DNA of 64,000 bases, taken from positions 25,711 to 89,710 of the forward strand of contig DCZG01000050.1 in NCBI GenBank assembly GCA_002331575.1. The letters run 5' to 3'. A model generated the notes under the pieces. That model saw only the letters and a program-made list of their open reading frames with translations. It did no database searches and was not told the DNA's origin. Position numbers and translations under genes: made by a program. The DNA is from Atopobium sp. UBA2090 (GTDB taxonomy: Bacteria; Actinomycetota; Coriobacteriia; Coriobacteriales; Atopobiaceae). Below, one piece after another: positions 15,999-23,858 of the stretch. Each line of letters begins with the position of its first letter. The stretch's first letter is position 1.

Positions 15999-16177
15999 AT
16001 TACTAGAATATTTTCCATTTTATATGCAGTTTTTCTCGCTATTTATCTCATAAGTTGCATCTATACCCCAGATAAACCTCAGCAGTTGCCGAGCCGGCGA
16101 GAAGGACCGCGCCCGTAGATTCTGGTTTAGATGGCCATTTGCCAGAGACTGAAGTCGCATTCTGCCACCCCAAGGCC

Positions 16178-16224
16178 TGTGTCGTGCGATAGGTTTTTGT
16201 ACAAGAAGCTATCGTGCGACACAA
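16178..16224. repeat. 47-base palindromic repeat, unit 1
   Basis: Outer arms TGTGTCGTGCGATAG and CTATCGTGCGACACA pair over 15 positions (two of them GU in RNA) around a loop with TTTTTGTACAAGAA. It is repeated identically 61 bases downstream. REP/MITE-like in form. Confidence 0.8.
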
Positions 16225-16238
16225 CTCAAGCGCGCATT

Positions 16239-16285
16239 TGTGTCGTGCGATAGGTTTTTGTACAAGAAGCTATCGTGCGACACAA
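16239..16285. repeat. 47-base palindromic repeat, unit 2
   Basis: Identical to the unit at 16178-16224, in direct orientation and separated by 14 bases. A shorter related piece (CCTGCGCGACACAC) follows at about 16303-16316. It ends 56 bases before the stop of antiporter copy 2. Confidence 0.8.
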
Positions 16286-16341
16286 ACCGGGGCCGAAAGC
16301 GTCCTGCGCGACACACGGCGGAGCCTTAGGCGGCAACTCCC

Positions 16342-17808
16342 CTAGTTCTTGTCGCCAGACTTCGGCCGACGGGGTCGGCGCGGGCGACGCCAGTCAACAT
16401 CGGGTCCCATCTTGGCCTTGGGCAGCTCGATGCCGAGAATCTCCGCCCTCGTCGTGGCTCGGCCGTAGCTCACGTGGCGGATGACCTCTCCGAGGACGAT
16501 GACGATGACGACGCCGATGAGCAGCGGAATCTTGCTCAGCTCGTCAGCGGAGCCGTTGAGGGGAATGCATGCCACGACGATCGAGACCACGAGCTCGACG
16601 ACGGGCACCCAGCAGAACAGACTCGTCATCACGCGTCCGCCGGGCACGCGGAACGGGCGCTTGCGGTCGGGGTCGATCTCGCGCAGCTTGAGGAAGGCGG
16701 GGAACATCGGCACGTACGCCGCGAGCGTGAACACGATGTCGAGCGAGAGCGCGATGGAGAAGACGCCCACTCCCACGCTCTCGAGGAGCGGCTTGGCAAG
16801 CACGAGCGCGCTTGCGCAGATCCCGTTCATGACGCATGACCCGACGTGGCGACCCTTCGCATCCTCCTTCGCATAGATGCGCGGGAGGTTCCCCTCCTTC
16901 GCCGCCTGGTTGGTGACCGAGCTCACGCCATGGGACCAGCTGATCATGTTGGCGAAGAGCGACAGCAGGAACCCCACCGAGACGAGCATGAAGGGAAGGC
17001 TCCTCTCGCCGGCCATGATCGCCACGGCATCGGCGATGCCAGAGTCGAGGTTGATTTGGTCGTGAGGAACGGCCGTCGAGATGCCCAGCGAGACGAAGAG
17101 GTAGACGGCGACGATGGTGAGGCCTCCGCCGATGATGGCCTTGGGCATGTCCTTCTCGGGGTTGTCCATCGAGTCCACGAAGGTGGCGATGACCTCGCAG
17201 CCCATGTAGTTGTAGATGATGATCGAGAGGTACGTGAGCGCGTTGCCGTCGGTGAGGTCGGGCATCATGGACTGCGGCGTCAGCGGCTCGGCGAAGCCGT
17301 GCGTCGATCCATACCAGATGCCCAGGCAGCCGATGCCCACTGCCATGACCACGTTGAGAATGGCGCCGGAGTTCATGATCCACGAGATGTCACCGACCTC
17401 CTGCATGCTCGTCCACACCACGAACCAGATGAAGGCCATCTCGATGAGGATCTCAACCCAGAGCGGCATCTCGAAGCCAAGGATTCCGTTGATGGTCGTG
17501 GGAAAGAGGACGGTGATAGACGCGAGCCACGTGAAGTAGTTGACCCAGTAGTACCAGGCCTCGCGCGTCGCCCACCTGCGGCCCATAGCGTCGCGCACCC
17601 ACTCGTAGACCCCAGCGCCCTCGGCGTAGGTGGTGCCGAGCTCCGCCACGACGAAGCCGTAGGGCATGAGGAACGTGACGAGAAGGAACAGCCACCAGAA
17701 GACGGCAGAGTTTCCGATTGCGGCAGCGGGGGCGCAGGCCTCGATCGTGAAGACGACGCAGATGATCGAGAGTATGACGTCCCTGAACCTGAGCTTCCTT
17801 GCTGCCAT
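16342..17808 (-). CDS. APC-family antiporter (copy 2) of the agmatine island
   Basis: Encodes 488 residues from ATG 17808, after GAGGGGAAG. It has about 12 membrane segments and is plainly homologous to the carrier at 8805-10187: EACAPAAAIGNSAVFWW, LGTTYAEGAGVYEWVRDAMG, and TDGNALTYLSIIIYNYMGCEV. A basic C-terminal tail ([10 protein letters not shown]) is an addition. It is followed on the chromosome, upstream in transcription, by agmatine deiminase copy 2. Likely substrate is agmatine/putrescine or a related amine, by context only. Confidence 0.85.
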   Translation of the reverse strand: MAARKLRFRDVILSIICVVFTIEACAPAAAIGNSAVFWWLFLLVTFLMPYGFVVAELGTTYAEGAGVYEWVRDAMGRRWATREAWYYWVNYFTWLASITVLFPTTINGILGFEMPLWVEILIEMAFIWFVVWTSMQEVGDISWIMNSGAILNVVMAVGIGCLGIWYGSTHGFAEPLTPQSMMPDLTDGNALTYLSIIIYNYMGCEVIATFVDSMDNPEKDMPKAIIGGGLTIVAVYLFVSLGISTAVPHDQINLDSGIADAVAIMAGERSLPFMLVSVGFLLSLFANMISWSHGVSSVTNQAAKEGNLPRIYAKEDAKGRHVGSCVMNGICASALVLAKPLLESVGVGVFSIALSLDIVFTLAAYVPMFPAFLKLREIDPDRKRPFRVPGGRVMTSLFCWVPVVELVVSIVVACIPLNGSADELSKIPLLIGVVIVIVLGEVIRHVSYGRATTRAEILGIELPKAKMGPDVDWRRPRRPRRPKSGDKN

Positions 17809-17878
17809 GCGCTTCCCCTCGCCCGGCTTCGGACTCACGTCATGCACGTGTCATTGTGTCCCACCGTCCGCTGGGGGT

Positions 17879-17901
17879 GGGTTTATCGGGGTTTAATTCG
17901 G
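17879..17901. promoter_or_regulatory. Candidate operator copy (GGGTTTATC-GGGG-TTTAATT)
   Basis: Lies about 71 bases upstream of antiporter copy 2. It matches the element at 23736-23754 at 15 of 23 positions. See the finding on the shared motif. Confidence 0.4.
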
Positions 17902-17951
17902 GAGCTGGGCCTTGTGCGCGCCTGGTCGGCCGCTCGCCGGGTCGCGAGCGG

Positions 17952-19076
17952 CTATCTCTTCACGCGAGCCTTCGGCTGCTGCTGCGTGATGCAGTGAATG
18001 TTGCCACCCCCGTAGATGATCTCCCGGGTGTGGATGCCGATGATCTCGCGGTCGGGGTAGGCCGCCCTGATGTCCTCGAGGGCCTGCGTGTCGTTCGGGT
18101 CACCGAACTGCGGGACGAGCACGGCGCCGTTGATGGGCAGGAAGTTGAGGTAGCTCGGCTCGAAGGCGTCGTCGGGCGTTCGCGGCAGGCTGCCCTCGAC
18201 GGGGTCGATGCTCTCAGCCTCCTCCGCGGTCATATAGACGGAGGTGCTCGGCATGATCACCTTGTGAATCTTGAGTCTGCGGCCTCGGGCGTCCGTCGTG
18301 GTGCTCAGCGTCTCGTAGGCAGCCTGGCAGGCCTGGTAGAACTTGTGGGAGGGGTCGTCGGTCCACATGCAGCAGACCTCTCCGGGCGCGCTGAAGCAGG
18401 CGACGTCATCCACGTGGCCGTTGGTCTCGTAGGGGTCGATGCCGTCCTTGATCCAGATGACCTTCTCGACGCCCAGGTACTGCTCGAGCTTCTCCTCGAT
18501 CTGGTCTTTGGTGTACTGGGGGTTGCGCCCCGGCGAGAGGAGGCACATCTCGGTGGTGACCACGGTGCCCTGACCGTCGCAGTTGAACGAGCCGCCCTCG
18601 AGCACGAAGTCGTCGGGGCGATAGCGCTTGACCTGGCAGATCTGCGAGAGCTGCATGCCGAGCGAGGCGTCCTTGTCCCAGGGGAAGTACAGGCCGTCGT
18701 AGAAGCCGCCGTAGGCGTTGAAGTGGAAGTGCGACAGACGCACCTCGCCCTCGTCGTTGACGAGAAATGCGGGGCCTGGGTCGCGGATCCAGGAGTCGTT
18801 GTACTCCATGAGCAGAACCTGGATGTTCTCGACCTCGCCGAGAAGCTCGTTGACGGCGGCGTAGTCCTCGGAGTTCACGCCGACGGTGATCTTCTGGTAG
18901 CGGGCGATGGTGCGTGCGATCTCGGCGAAGACCTTCTGCGCCGGCTTCGCGCCGTTGCGCCACACGTCGGAGCGGTGCGGCCAGAGCATCCACGTGCGCT
19001 CCTGCTCCTCGTACTCGCCCGGCATGAAGAACCCGTCGGCCTTGGGCGTGGACTCCGACTCGACGATGGTGTGCAT
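17952..19076 (-). CDS. aguA: Agmatine deiminase (copy 2)
   Basis: Encodes 374 residues from ATG 19076, seven bases after GGGAGGATC; the frame upstream to 19121 has no ribosome site. Key segments are DSWIRDPGPAFLV, LEGGSFNCDGQGTVVTTE, NGHVDDVACFSAPGEVCCMW and the catalytic GGGNIHCITQQQ. Both copies share the start MPGEYE/MPGEFE about 20 residues in, but many surface residues differ, so duplication is old or one copy was acquired. It is followed in transcription order by antiporter copy 2 after about 140 bases. Confidence 0.94.
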   Translation of the reverse strand: MHTIVESESTPKADGFFMPGEYEEQERTWMLWPHRSDVWRNGAKPAQKVFAEIARTIARYQKITVGVNSEDYAAVNELLGEVENIQVLLMEYNDSWIRDPGPAFLVNDEGEVRLSHFHFNAYGGFYDGLYFPWDKDASLGMQLSQICQVKRYRPDDFVLEGGSFNCDGQGTVVTTEMCLLSPGRNPQYTKDQIEEKLEQYLGVEKVIWIKDGIDPYETNGHVDDVACFSAPGEVCCMWTDDPSHKFYQACQAAYETLSTTTDARGRRLKIHKVIMPSTSVYMTAEEAESIDPVEGSLPRTPDDAFEPSYLNFLPINGAVLVPQFGDPNDTQALEDIRAAYPDREIIGIHTREIIYGGGNIHCITQQQPKARVKR

Positions 19077-19193
19077 GTGCGATCCTCCCTGACGAATCGT
19101 GCGATGCGTGCGCGTGGCCATTGCAGGGGACTATACCTCGCCGTAGGGACGCGACGCCGCACGAGGATGACATGCCCGGCGAACGAAGCGCGT

Positions 19194-19224
19194 GGGCGTC
19201 GGGGGACTGGTCACCCCGACGCCC
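19194..19224 (-). terminator. Terminator-like hairpin after the MATE gene
   Basis: GGGCGTCGGGG (19194-19204) pairs perfectly with 19214-19224 (11 bp, nine-base loop). It begins 10 bases after the MATE stop on the minus strand. Confidence 0.65.
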
Positions 19225-19234
19225 GCGGACCCCC

Positions 19235-20623
19235 CTACTCAGACTCCTTCTCGAGTGCGGAGAGACGCCTGAGCTCCCAGGCGGCAGAGCCGAGGCAGAG
19301 GACACCGGTGAGGACGTCTGCCACGACGAGCGCCCACCACATTCCCTCGATCCCCATGGCCGAGCCGATGAAGTACATGAGCGGGCAGGAGAAGATGACG
19401 TAGCGAGAAAGACCGAGCACGGTCGAGAGGGCGATCTTCTCGACCGTCTGGAAGTAGGTGCTCATCATCATCGAGGTGTAGCCGAGGCAGCAGGCGACGA
19501 TGGAGATGCGCGTCGCGCCGGCGGCGAGCTCGGCGACCTCGGGGTTGAAGAAGTAGCAGATGGGATAGGCCGCAAGCCAGATGACGACGGTCAGCGCGGC
19601 GACGGCGACGATCTCGTACTTGAGCGAGGAGGTGATCGTCTCCTTGAGGCGGCCGAAGGCCTTGGCGCCGGCGTTGAACGCGGCGATCGGCTGCATGCCG
19701 AAGGCGAACGACTCGGCCACCATCATGATGATGTAGATGACATAGCCGGAGATGACCGCGAAGACCGCAAGGTAGGTCGTGGCGTTCTCGCCGCCGAAGA
19801 TGCCGAAGAGGTTGTTCGCGACGGTGTTGTACACGAAGGTCCCCGCCTGGACCAGGAAGAACGGAATGCCGATCTTGATGATCTGGCCGCAGGTCGACCA
19901 GTCGAGCCTGGCGTCCTTGGCGTCGATGTGGAGGTCGGAGCGGTTTCCGAAGTACCAGAAGAGACCGACGGACATGAAGCCGATGGAGAGACCGTAGTAG
20001 ACGCCCGCACCGGCGACGCCGAAGCCGAACACGAAGGTGGAGAGGGCGAGCCATGTGATCGCGACGATGGCAGCGACGGTCCAGATGTTGGCCGACTGCT
20101 GGGGCTTCTCGTCGACGCGCATGACCGAGGTGATCATCTGTCCCATGATGGTGAAGGGCAGCAGCACGCCGAAGGTGCGGATGCCGGCGACGCAGTCATC
20201 CAGAATCTCGGGGGTGGCGCCGAAGAACGTGGCGAGCTGGGCGGTGAACACCTCGAAGATCACGAGGATGATCACGCCGGTGTAGAGCGTGAGCCAGAAG
20301 CCCTGCGAGAACGCGTGCTGTGCGGCGTCATGGTCGCCCGCGCCGAACGCGTTGCCGACGACGGTCGGCACGGCAGTGCTGAAGAGGCTGCCGAAGGCGA
20401 GGTTGATGTACTCGACCGACATGATGATGCCGACACAGGCGAGCCCCTCGGCTCCGAGGCCGTTACCCATGATGAGACCCTCGAGGATGACCATGATGAT
20501 CTGGGCGATCATGCCCTGCATCGTGATGCGGCTGTACTTGCCGACAAGCCTGCCGATCGGTTCCACCGCGAGCTCGTGGCTCTCCTCGGCCTCGGCTGAG
20601 GTCGGCGTCTCCTCTTCTGCCAT
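19235..20623 (-). CDS. MATE-family efflux transporter
   Basis: Encodes 462 residues from ATG 20623, preceded by AAAGGGG. About 12 membrane segments in two similar halves fit the MATE fold: the first half opens with YSRITMQGMIAQIIMVI and the second with IIKIGIPFFLVQAGTF. Such proteins export cationic compounds with a Na+ or H+ gradient. The position between the deiminase copy 2 and a LuxR regulator suggests an amine-related role, but this is not shown by the sequence. Confidence 0.9.
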   Translation of the reverse strand: MAEEETPTSAEAEESHELAVEPIGRLVGKYSRITMQGMIAQIIMVILEGLIMGNGLGAEGLACVGIIMSVEYINLAFGSLFSTAVPTVVGNAFGAGDHDAAQHAFSQGFWLTLYTGVIILVIFEVFTAQLATFFGATPEILDDCVAGIRTFGVLLPFTIMGQMITSVMRVDEKPQQSANIWTVAAIVAITWLALSTFVFGFGVAGAGVYYGLSIGFMSVGLFWYFGNRSDLHIDAKDARLDWSTCGQIIKIGIPFFLVQAGTFVYNTVANNLFGIFGGENATTYLAVFAVISGYVIYIIMMVAESFAFGMQPIAAFNAGAKAFGRLKETITSSLKYEIVAVAALTVVIWLAAYPICYFFNPEVAELAAGATRISIVACCLGYTSMMMSTYFQTVEKIALSTVLGLSRYVIFSCPLMYFIGSAMGIEGMWWALVVADVLTGVLCLGSAAWELRRLSALEKESE

Positions 20624-20738
20624 GCGCGTCCCCTTTCGGACCATGGTTGTCATGTGGGACGTGGGTCCCCTTGGCGACCATGGTCGGGGAAGGCGGAGCG
20701 GAGGGCCAGACCATAAGGAGGTTAGTTCCGCGCAAGGT

Positions 20739-20755
20739 GGGGTTATTCTCGATTA
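20739..20755. promoter_or_regulatory. Candidate operator copy (GGGGTTATTCTCGATTA)
   Basis: Lies 116 bases before the MATE start and 50 bases after the LuxR copy 2 stop. Partial match to the island motif. Confidence 0.3.
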
Positions 20756-20804
20756 CAGGGCTTGACCTGGTGTTCCTTGGAGGACGGCCGACGCGCTGGC
20801 AGGC

Positions 20805-21797
20805 CTAGAACTTCCAGAACGCCGTCGCGAGGTCCTGGCGATTGGTGGTCCCCACCTTGCTATAGATGCGGTGCAGATGCGCCTTCACGGTTCCCGTGGA
20901 GATGAACAGGTCGCTGGCGATCTCCTGCGTGCTCTTCTTGAGCAGGACGAGGCGGAGCACCTCGCGCTCGCGCTGGCTGATGGCATAGTGGTCGCAGAAG
21001 CGAGGCAGGCGCGCCCCGATGTCCGAGGAGTAGCGATCGGCCTCGTGGTCGCCCGAGCTCTCGGCAGGGTGCTGGGCGTAGACCCTCATGAGGTCGCGCG
21101 CACCCATGATGGTCCTCACCGCGCAGACGATGACGATCGCGTTCTCGGTCATGTTGCGCTCGGTGAGGTGCCAGAAGAACGAATGGAGGGGCGTGCCCGC
21201 CGTCGTCTCGGGATGGAAGATCATGATGAAGAAGATGTCCTCGCAGAGCATGACGAGCGACAGGACGGCGACCACCCTGAAGAAGGGCTTCGAGCGCTCG
21301 ATGTCGACCCTCTCGTTCTTTGTCGCGCGCTTCTGATACCACCAGTATCCGAACCACACAGAGAAGATGACGCCAAGATCGCGCCAACCCCAGAAGAGCA
21401 TGTTGCGCCAGGCACCTGTGAGACTGCCAATCGGGGCGACGGCGACGGCGATCACACCGAACACGACGGCGAAGATGACCACCTGACGTTTGCCGAGCGG
21501 AGCGTGGACACGCTCGCGTGTCCAGGACCAGACCAAGGTAACAAGGATGATATCCAGGGGAATCGTGAGCCATGGCCACTGCAGGCCAGCATTGAAGTAG
21601 CCCGTGAGATAGGGCTTATCCCCCATGTACTCGCCATAGAAGATGACCGAGATCTCGAGCACGTAGCAGACGAAGGCGGCAGCGGCGACGAGCCAGTCCC
21701 GTCGCGAGGTGAGCACCCACACCATGAAGCACGTCGAGCACGCGATGATCATGAGGAGCATCAGCGAAATCGTGTATATGAACCAAGCCATGTCCAT
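20805..21797 (-). CDS. LuxR-family regulator with multi-span membrane N-terminus (copy 2)
   Basis: Encodes 330 residues from ATG 21797 (MDMAWFIYT); a GTG four codons upstream is an equal alternative. About seven membrane segments occupy the first 225 residues, and a LuxR helix-turn-helix ends the protein: ISQREREVLRLVLLKKSTQE, then ISTGTVKAHLHRIYSK. Layout and size are those of the regulator at 12869-13852, but sequence identity is modest. It probably controls the MATE, amidohydrolase or second deiminase units; target and signal are inferred from neighbourhood only. Confidence 0.87.
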   Translation of the reverse strand: MDMAWFIYTISLMLLMIIACSTCFMVWVLTSRRDWLVAAAAFVCYVLEISVIFYGEYMGDKPYLTGYFNAGLQWPWLTIPLDIILVTLVWSWTRERVHAPLGKRQVVIFAVVFGVIAVAVAPIGSLTGAWRNMLFWGWRDLGVIFSVWFGYWWYQKRATKNERVDIERSKPFFRVVAVLSLVMLCEDIFFIMIFHPETTAGTPLHSFFWHLTERNMTENAIVIVCAVRTIMGARDLMRVYAQHPAESSGDHEADRYSSDIGARLPRFCDHYAISQREREVLRLVLLKKSTQEIASDLFISTGTVKAHLHRIYSKVGTTNRQDLATAFWKF

Positions 21798-21912
21798 GAA
21801 TGAGACCACCCGAACTCACGACCCCCCGATGCCGTTCCAATCTAGGCGTTCGGCATTTCGATACGGGTAGCTATTCAATGAATGGTTCGTGTCGTCGGCG
21901 GAGCATCGCCCC

Positions 21913-21959
21913 TCGTCGCGTGGCGAGAAGGACGGGCGCCGCGCTTCTCGCCACGCGAC
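21913..21959. terminator. Perfect 17-bp GC-rich hairpin
   Basis: Arms 21913-21929 and 21943-21959 are exact complements over 17 bases around a 13-base loop. It lies 31 bases after the amidohydrolase stop (minus strand) and about 115 bases upstream of the LuxR start. No T-tract, so it may act as a strong mRNA end or as a repeat element. Confidence 0.6.
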
Positions 21960-21990
21960 GCCCGTCCCGGCAAACATGAGCTTGAGGCGG

Positions 21991-23619
21991 CTATGCCTCG
22001 AAGACGACCTGGCCTCCCAAGACGGTCAGCGACGCCTGCGTCGCGAGCACCTCGGAGGGGCTGCAGGCAAAGAGGTTGTGGTCGAGCACGCAGACGTCTG
22101 CAGTCTTGCCAGCGGCAAGCGTGCCGAGCCGGTCGTCGAGCCCCATGGCATAGGCCGAGCCATAGGTGTAGGCCCTGAGCGCCTCCGCCATCGAGATGCG
22201 CTCGGCGGGGAACCAGCCGTCGGGGTTCGAGCCGTCCTCGAGCATGCGATAGACCGCCCCGTAGACCTCCTCCATGGGCTCGATGCCCACGACGGGAAAG
22301 TCGGAGCCGAGATGGACGTTCGCCCCCGAGGCGAGAAGGCTGTGGAGCGGCCAGGAGAGCGCGGCGCGCTCAGGTCCGACGGCGGCGTCCTTGGCGAGGT
22401 CCGCCATGTCGAGGAGCATGTGCCAGGGCTGCATCGCCGGCGAGATGCCCAGCCTGGCATAGCGGGGAAGGTCCTCGGGCTGGATCGTCTCGTTGTGCTC
22501 GATGCAGTGACGCAGCCCCTTCTTGCCGTAGAGCCTCTCGGCCTCCTCGAAGCAGTCGAGCACGAAGCGGATGGAGTGGTCGCCGATGGCGTGGATGCGC
22601 ACGGGATAGCCGAGCTCGCAGGCCTTGAGAATGCCAGCCCTGACGCGCTCGGGCTTCTCGGCAGGCTCGCCGCAGGTCTCTGGGGCGTTGGCGTAGGGCT
22701 CGAGCATCCACGCGGTGTGGTCGGAGCAGACGCCGTCGACGAACTCCTTGAAGCCGCGCCACTCGATGGTGGTGCCGGGGAAGCTGTACTTCGCCCTGAC
22801 CTCGTCGGGCGTCTTCGTCTCGAGGTCAAAGAGGTCGGTGTAGGTAAAGACCCGCAGCGGGAACTCGCCCTTGCGGCTCATGTCCGCGAACACCTCGTAG
22901 GGGTTGTCGAGGCTCACGAAGGTGGGGTGGACGGCCCCGACCGAGGTGATGCCGAGGCTGTTGGCCCTCCTCACCGTCTTGCCGAAAGACTCCCTGGCCC
23001 TGTCCAGCGGTGGGTTGTACACGGGAGAGAGGAAGAAGACGGCGGCGTTGTTGGAGAAGACGCCCGTCGGATTGCCGTCGGCGTCGTGGAGGATCCTGCC
23101 GCCGGAGGGATCCGGGGTTTCGCGCGTCACGCCGACCCTCTCCATCGCGCAGGTGTTGGCGCTGTACGTGTGCATGTCGACCTGCTGGAGGAACACGGGG
23201 CGATCGGAGATGTACTCGTCGATCATCCTCGCCGTCGGCATCTCGGGGATCTCCCACTGGAACTGGATGACCTGCACGCCGAGAATCCACTCGTTGTCGG
23301 GATGGGCGGCGGCAAAGGCCACGACGCGCTCCATGCACTGCTCGAAGCTCGTGCAGTCGATGAGGTTCACGCAGAAGTCGGGGTCGGTCGTCATCGCACC
23401 CTGGGCAAAGTGGGTGTGGGAGTCGATGAGACCAGGCATGATGAGCCGGTCTCCGTAGTCGCGGACGTCGGTCGACGGACCGACGAACGGCGCGAGGTGC
23501 CGTTCGTCTCCGCAGGTGAGAATCCTCCCGTCCGCAATCGCCACGCCGCCCTTGAAGGGCTGGCTGCCGTCGCCGGTGAAGACCGCAGTGCTCTTGAGAA
23601 CCAGATCCGCCATACCCAT
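21991..23619 (-). CDS. YtcJ-type metal-dependent amidohydrolase
   Basis: Encodes 542 residues from ATG 23619, five bases after GGAGG; a second ATG two codons later is possible. The amidohydrolase pattern is clear: PGLIDSHTHFAQG (HxH metal pair), RIHAIGDHSIRFVLDCFEEAER, LRHCIEHNE, and LGSDFPVVGIEPM with the last metal Asp, then LGTLAAGKTADVCVLD. The family hydrolyses amide or formamide bonds of unknown small compounds. It sits at the edge of the agmatine island and carries the island's upstream motif, so an N-acyl or N-carbamoyl amine is a possible substrate; this is a guess. Confidence 0.9.
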   Translation of the reverse strand: MGMADLVLKSTAVFTGDGSQPFKGGVAIADGRILTCGDERHLAPFVGPSTDVRDYGDRLIMPGLIDSHTHFAQGAMTTDPDFCVNLIDCTSFEQCMERVVAFAAAHPDNEWILGVQVIQFQWEIPEMPTARMIDEYISDRPVFLQQVDMHTYSANTCAMERVGVTRETPDPSGGRILHDADGNPTGVFSNNAAVFFLSPVYNPPLDRARESFGKTVRRANSLGITSVGAVHPTFVSLDNPYEVFADMSRKGEFPLRVFTYTDLFDLETKTPDEVRAKYSFPGTTIEWRGFKEFVDGVCSDHTAWMLEPYANAPETCGEPAEKPERVRAGILKACELGYPVRIHAIGDHSIRFVLDCFEEAERLYGKKGLRHCIEHNETIQPEDLPRYARLGISPAMQPWHMLLDMADLAKDAAVGPERAALSWPLHSLLASGANVHLGSDFPVVGIEPMEEVYGAVYRMLEDGSNPDGWFPAERISMAEALRAYTYGSAYAMGLDDRLGTLAAGKTADVCVLDHNLFACSPSEVLATQASLTVLGGQVVFEA

Positions 23620-23735
23620 GGCTTCCTCCGATGTTGGTCGTGATGGGGTCTCGTCGTTGGCCACGATTGTGACAGCTGCGAGGCGGACATGGCGCGCCGT
23701 CAAGGCCCCTCTCGACGTTTGCCCAGGTAGCGACA

Positions 23736-23754
23736 GGGTTTAACTAGGCTTAAT
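23736..23754. promoter_or_regulatory. Candidate operator copy (GGGTTTAACTAGGCTTAAT)
   Basis: Lies 117 bases upstream of the amidohydrolase start. It is the best match to the element at 17879-17901. Confidence 0.4.
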
Positions 23755-23800
23755 CGCCAAGCGTCGCGGGTTATCGAAGTCTAGCGACCGCTCGAGACAC

Positions 23801-23834
23801 AAAGAGGCCCCGCACCGTTTCCGGTACGGGGCCT
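23801..23834 (-). terminator. Rho-independent terminator of nifJ
   Basis: Arms 23805-23817 and 23822-23834 (13 positions, one mismatch, four-base loop) precede CTCTTT on the minus strand, 24 bases after the nifJ stop. Confidence 0.8.
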
Positions 23835-23858
23835 CCGCTCACGTCAGGCTATCGAAGC

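Larger units (their letters stand above)
15875..16341. other. Gene-free space with promoter palindrome and repeat pair
   Basis: This 467-base stretch has no supported gene. The part from about 15980 to 16065 is strikingly AT-rich for this genome and should hold the promoter of the carbamate kinase unit. It includes the 15-base palindrome at 15984-15998 and, at 16063-16079, a reverse-strand match to the island motif. From 16178 to 16285 it holds a pair of 47-base palindromic repeats, with a partial third relative near 16301-16316. Confidence 0.7.

Noticed and set aside
16178..16285. CRISPR array
   Set aside because: Only two units, both strongly palindromic, with a 14-base gap and no cas genes.
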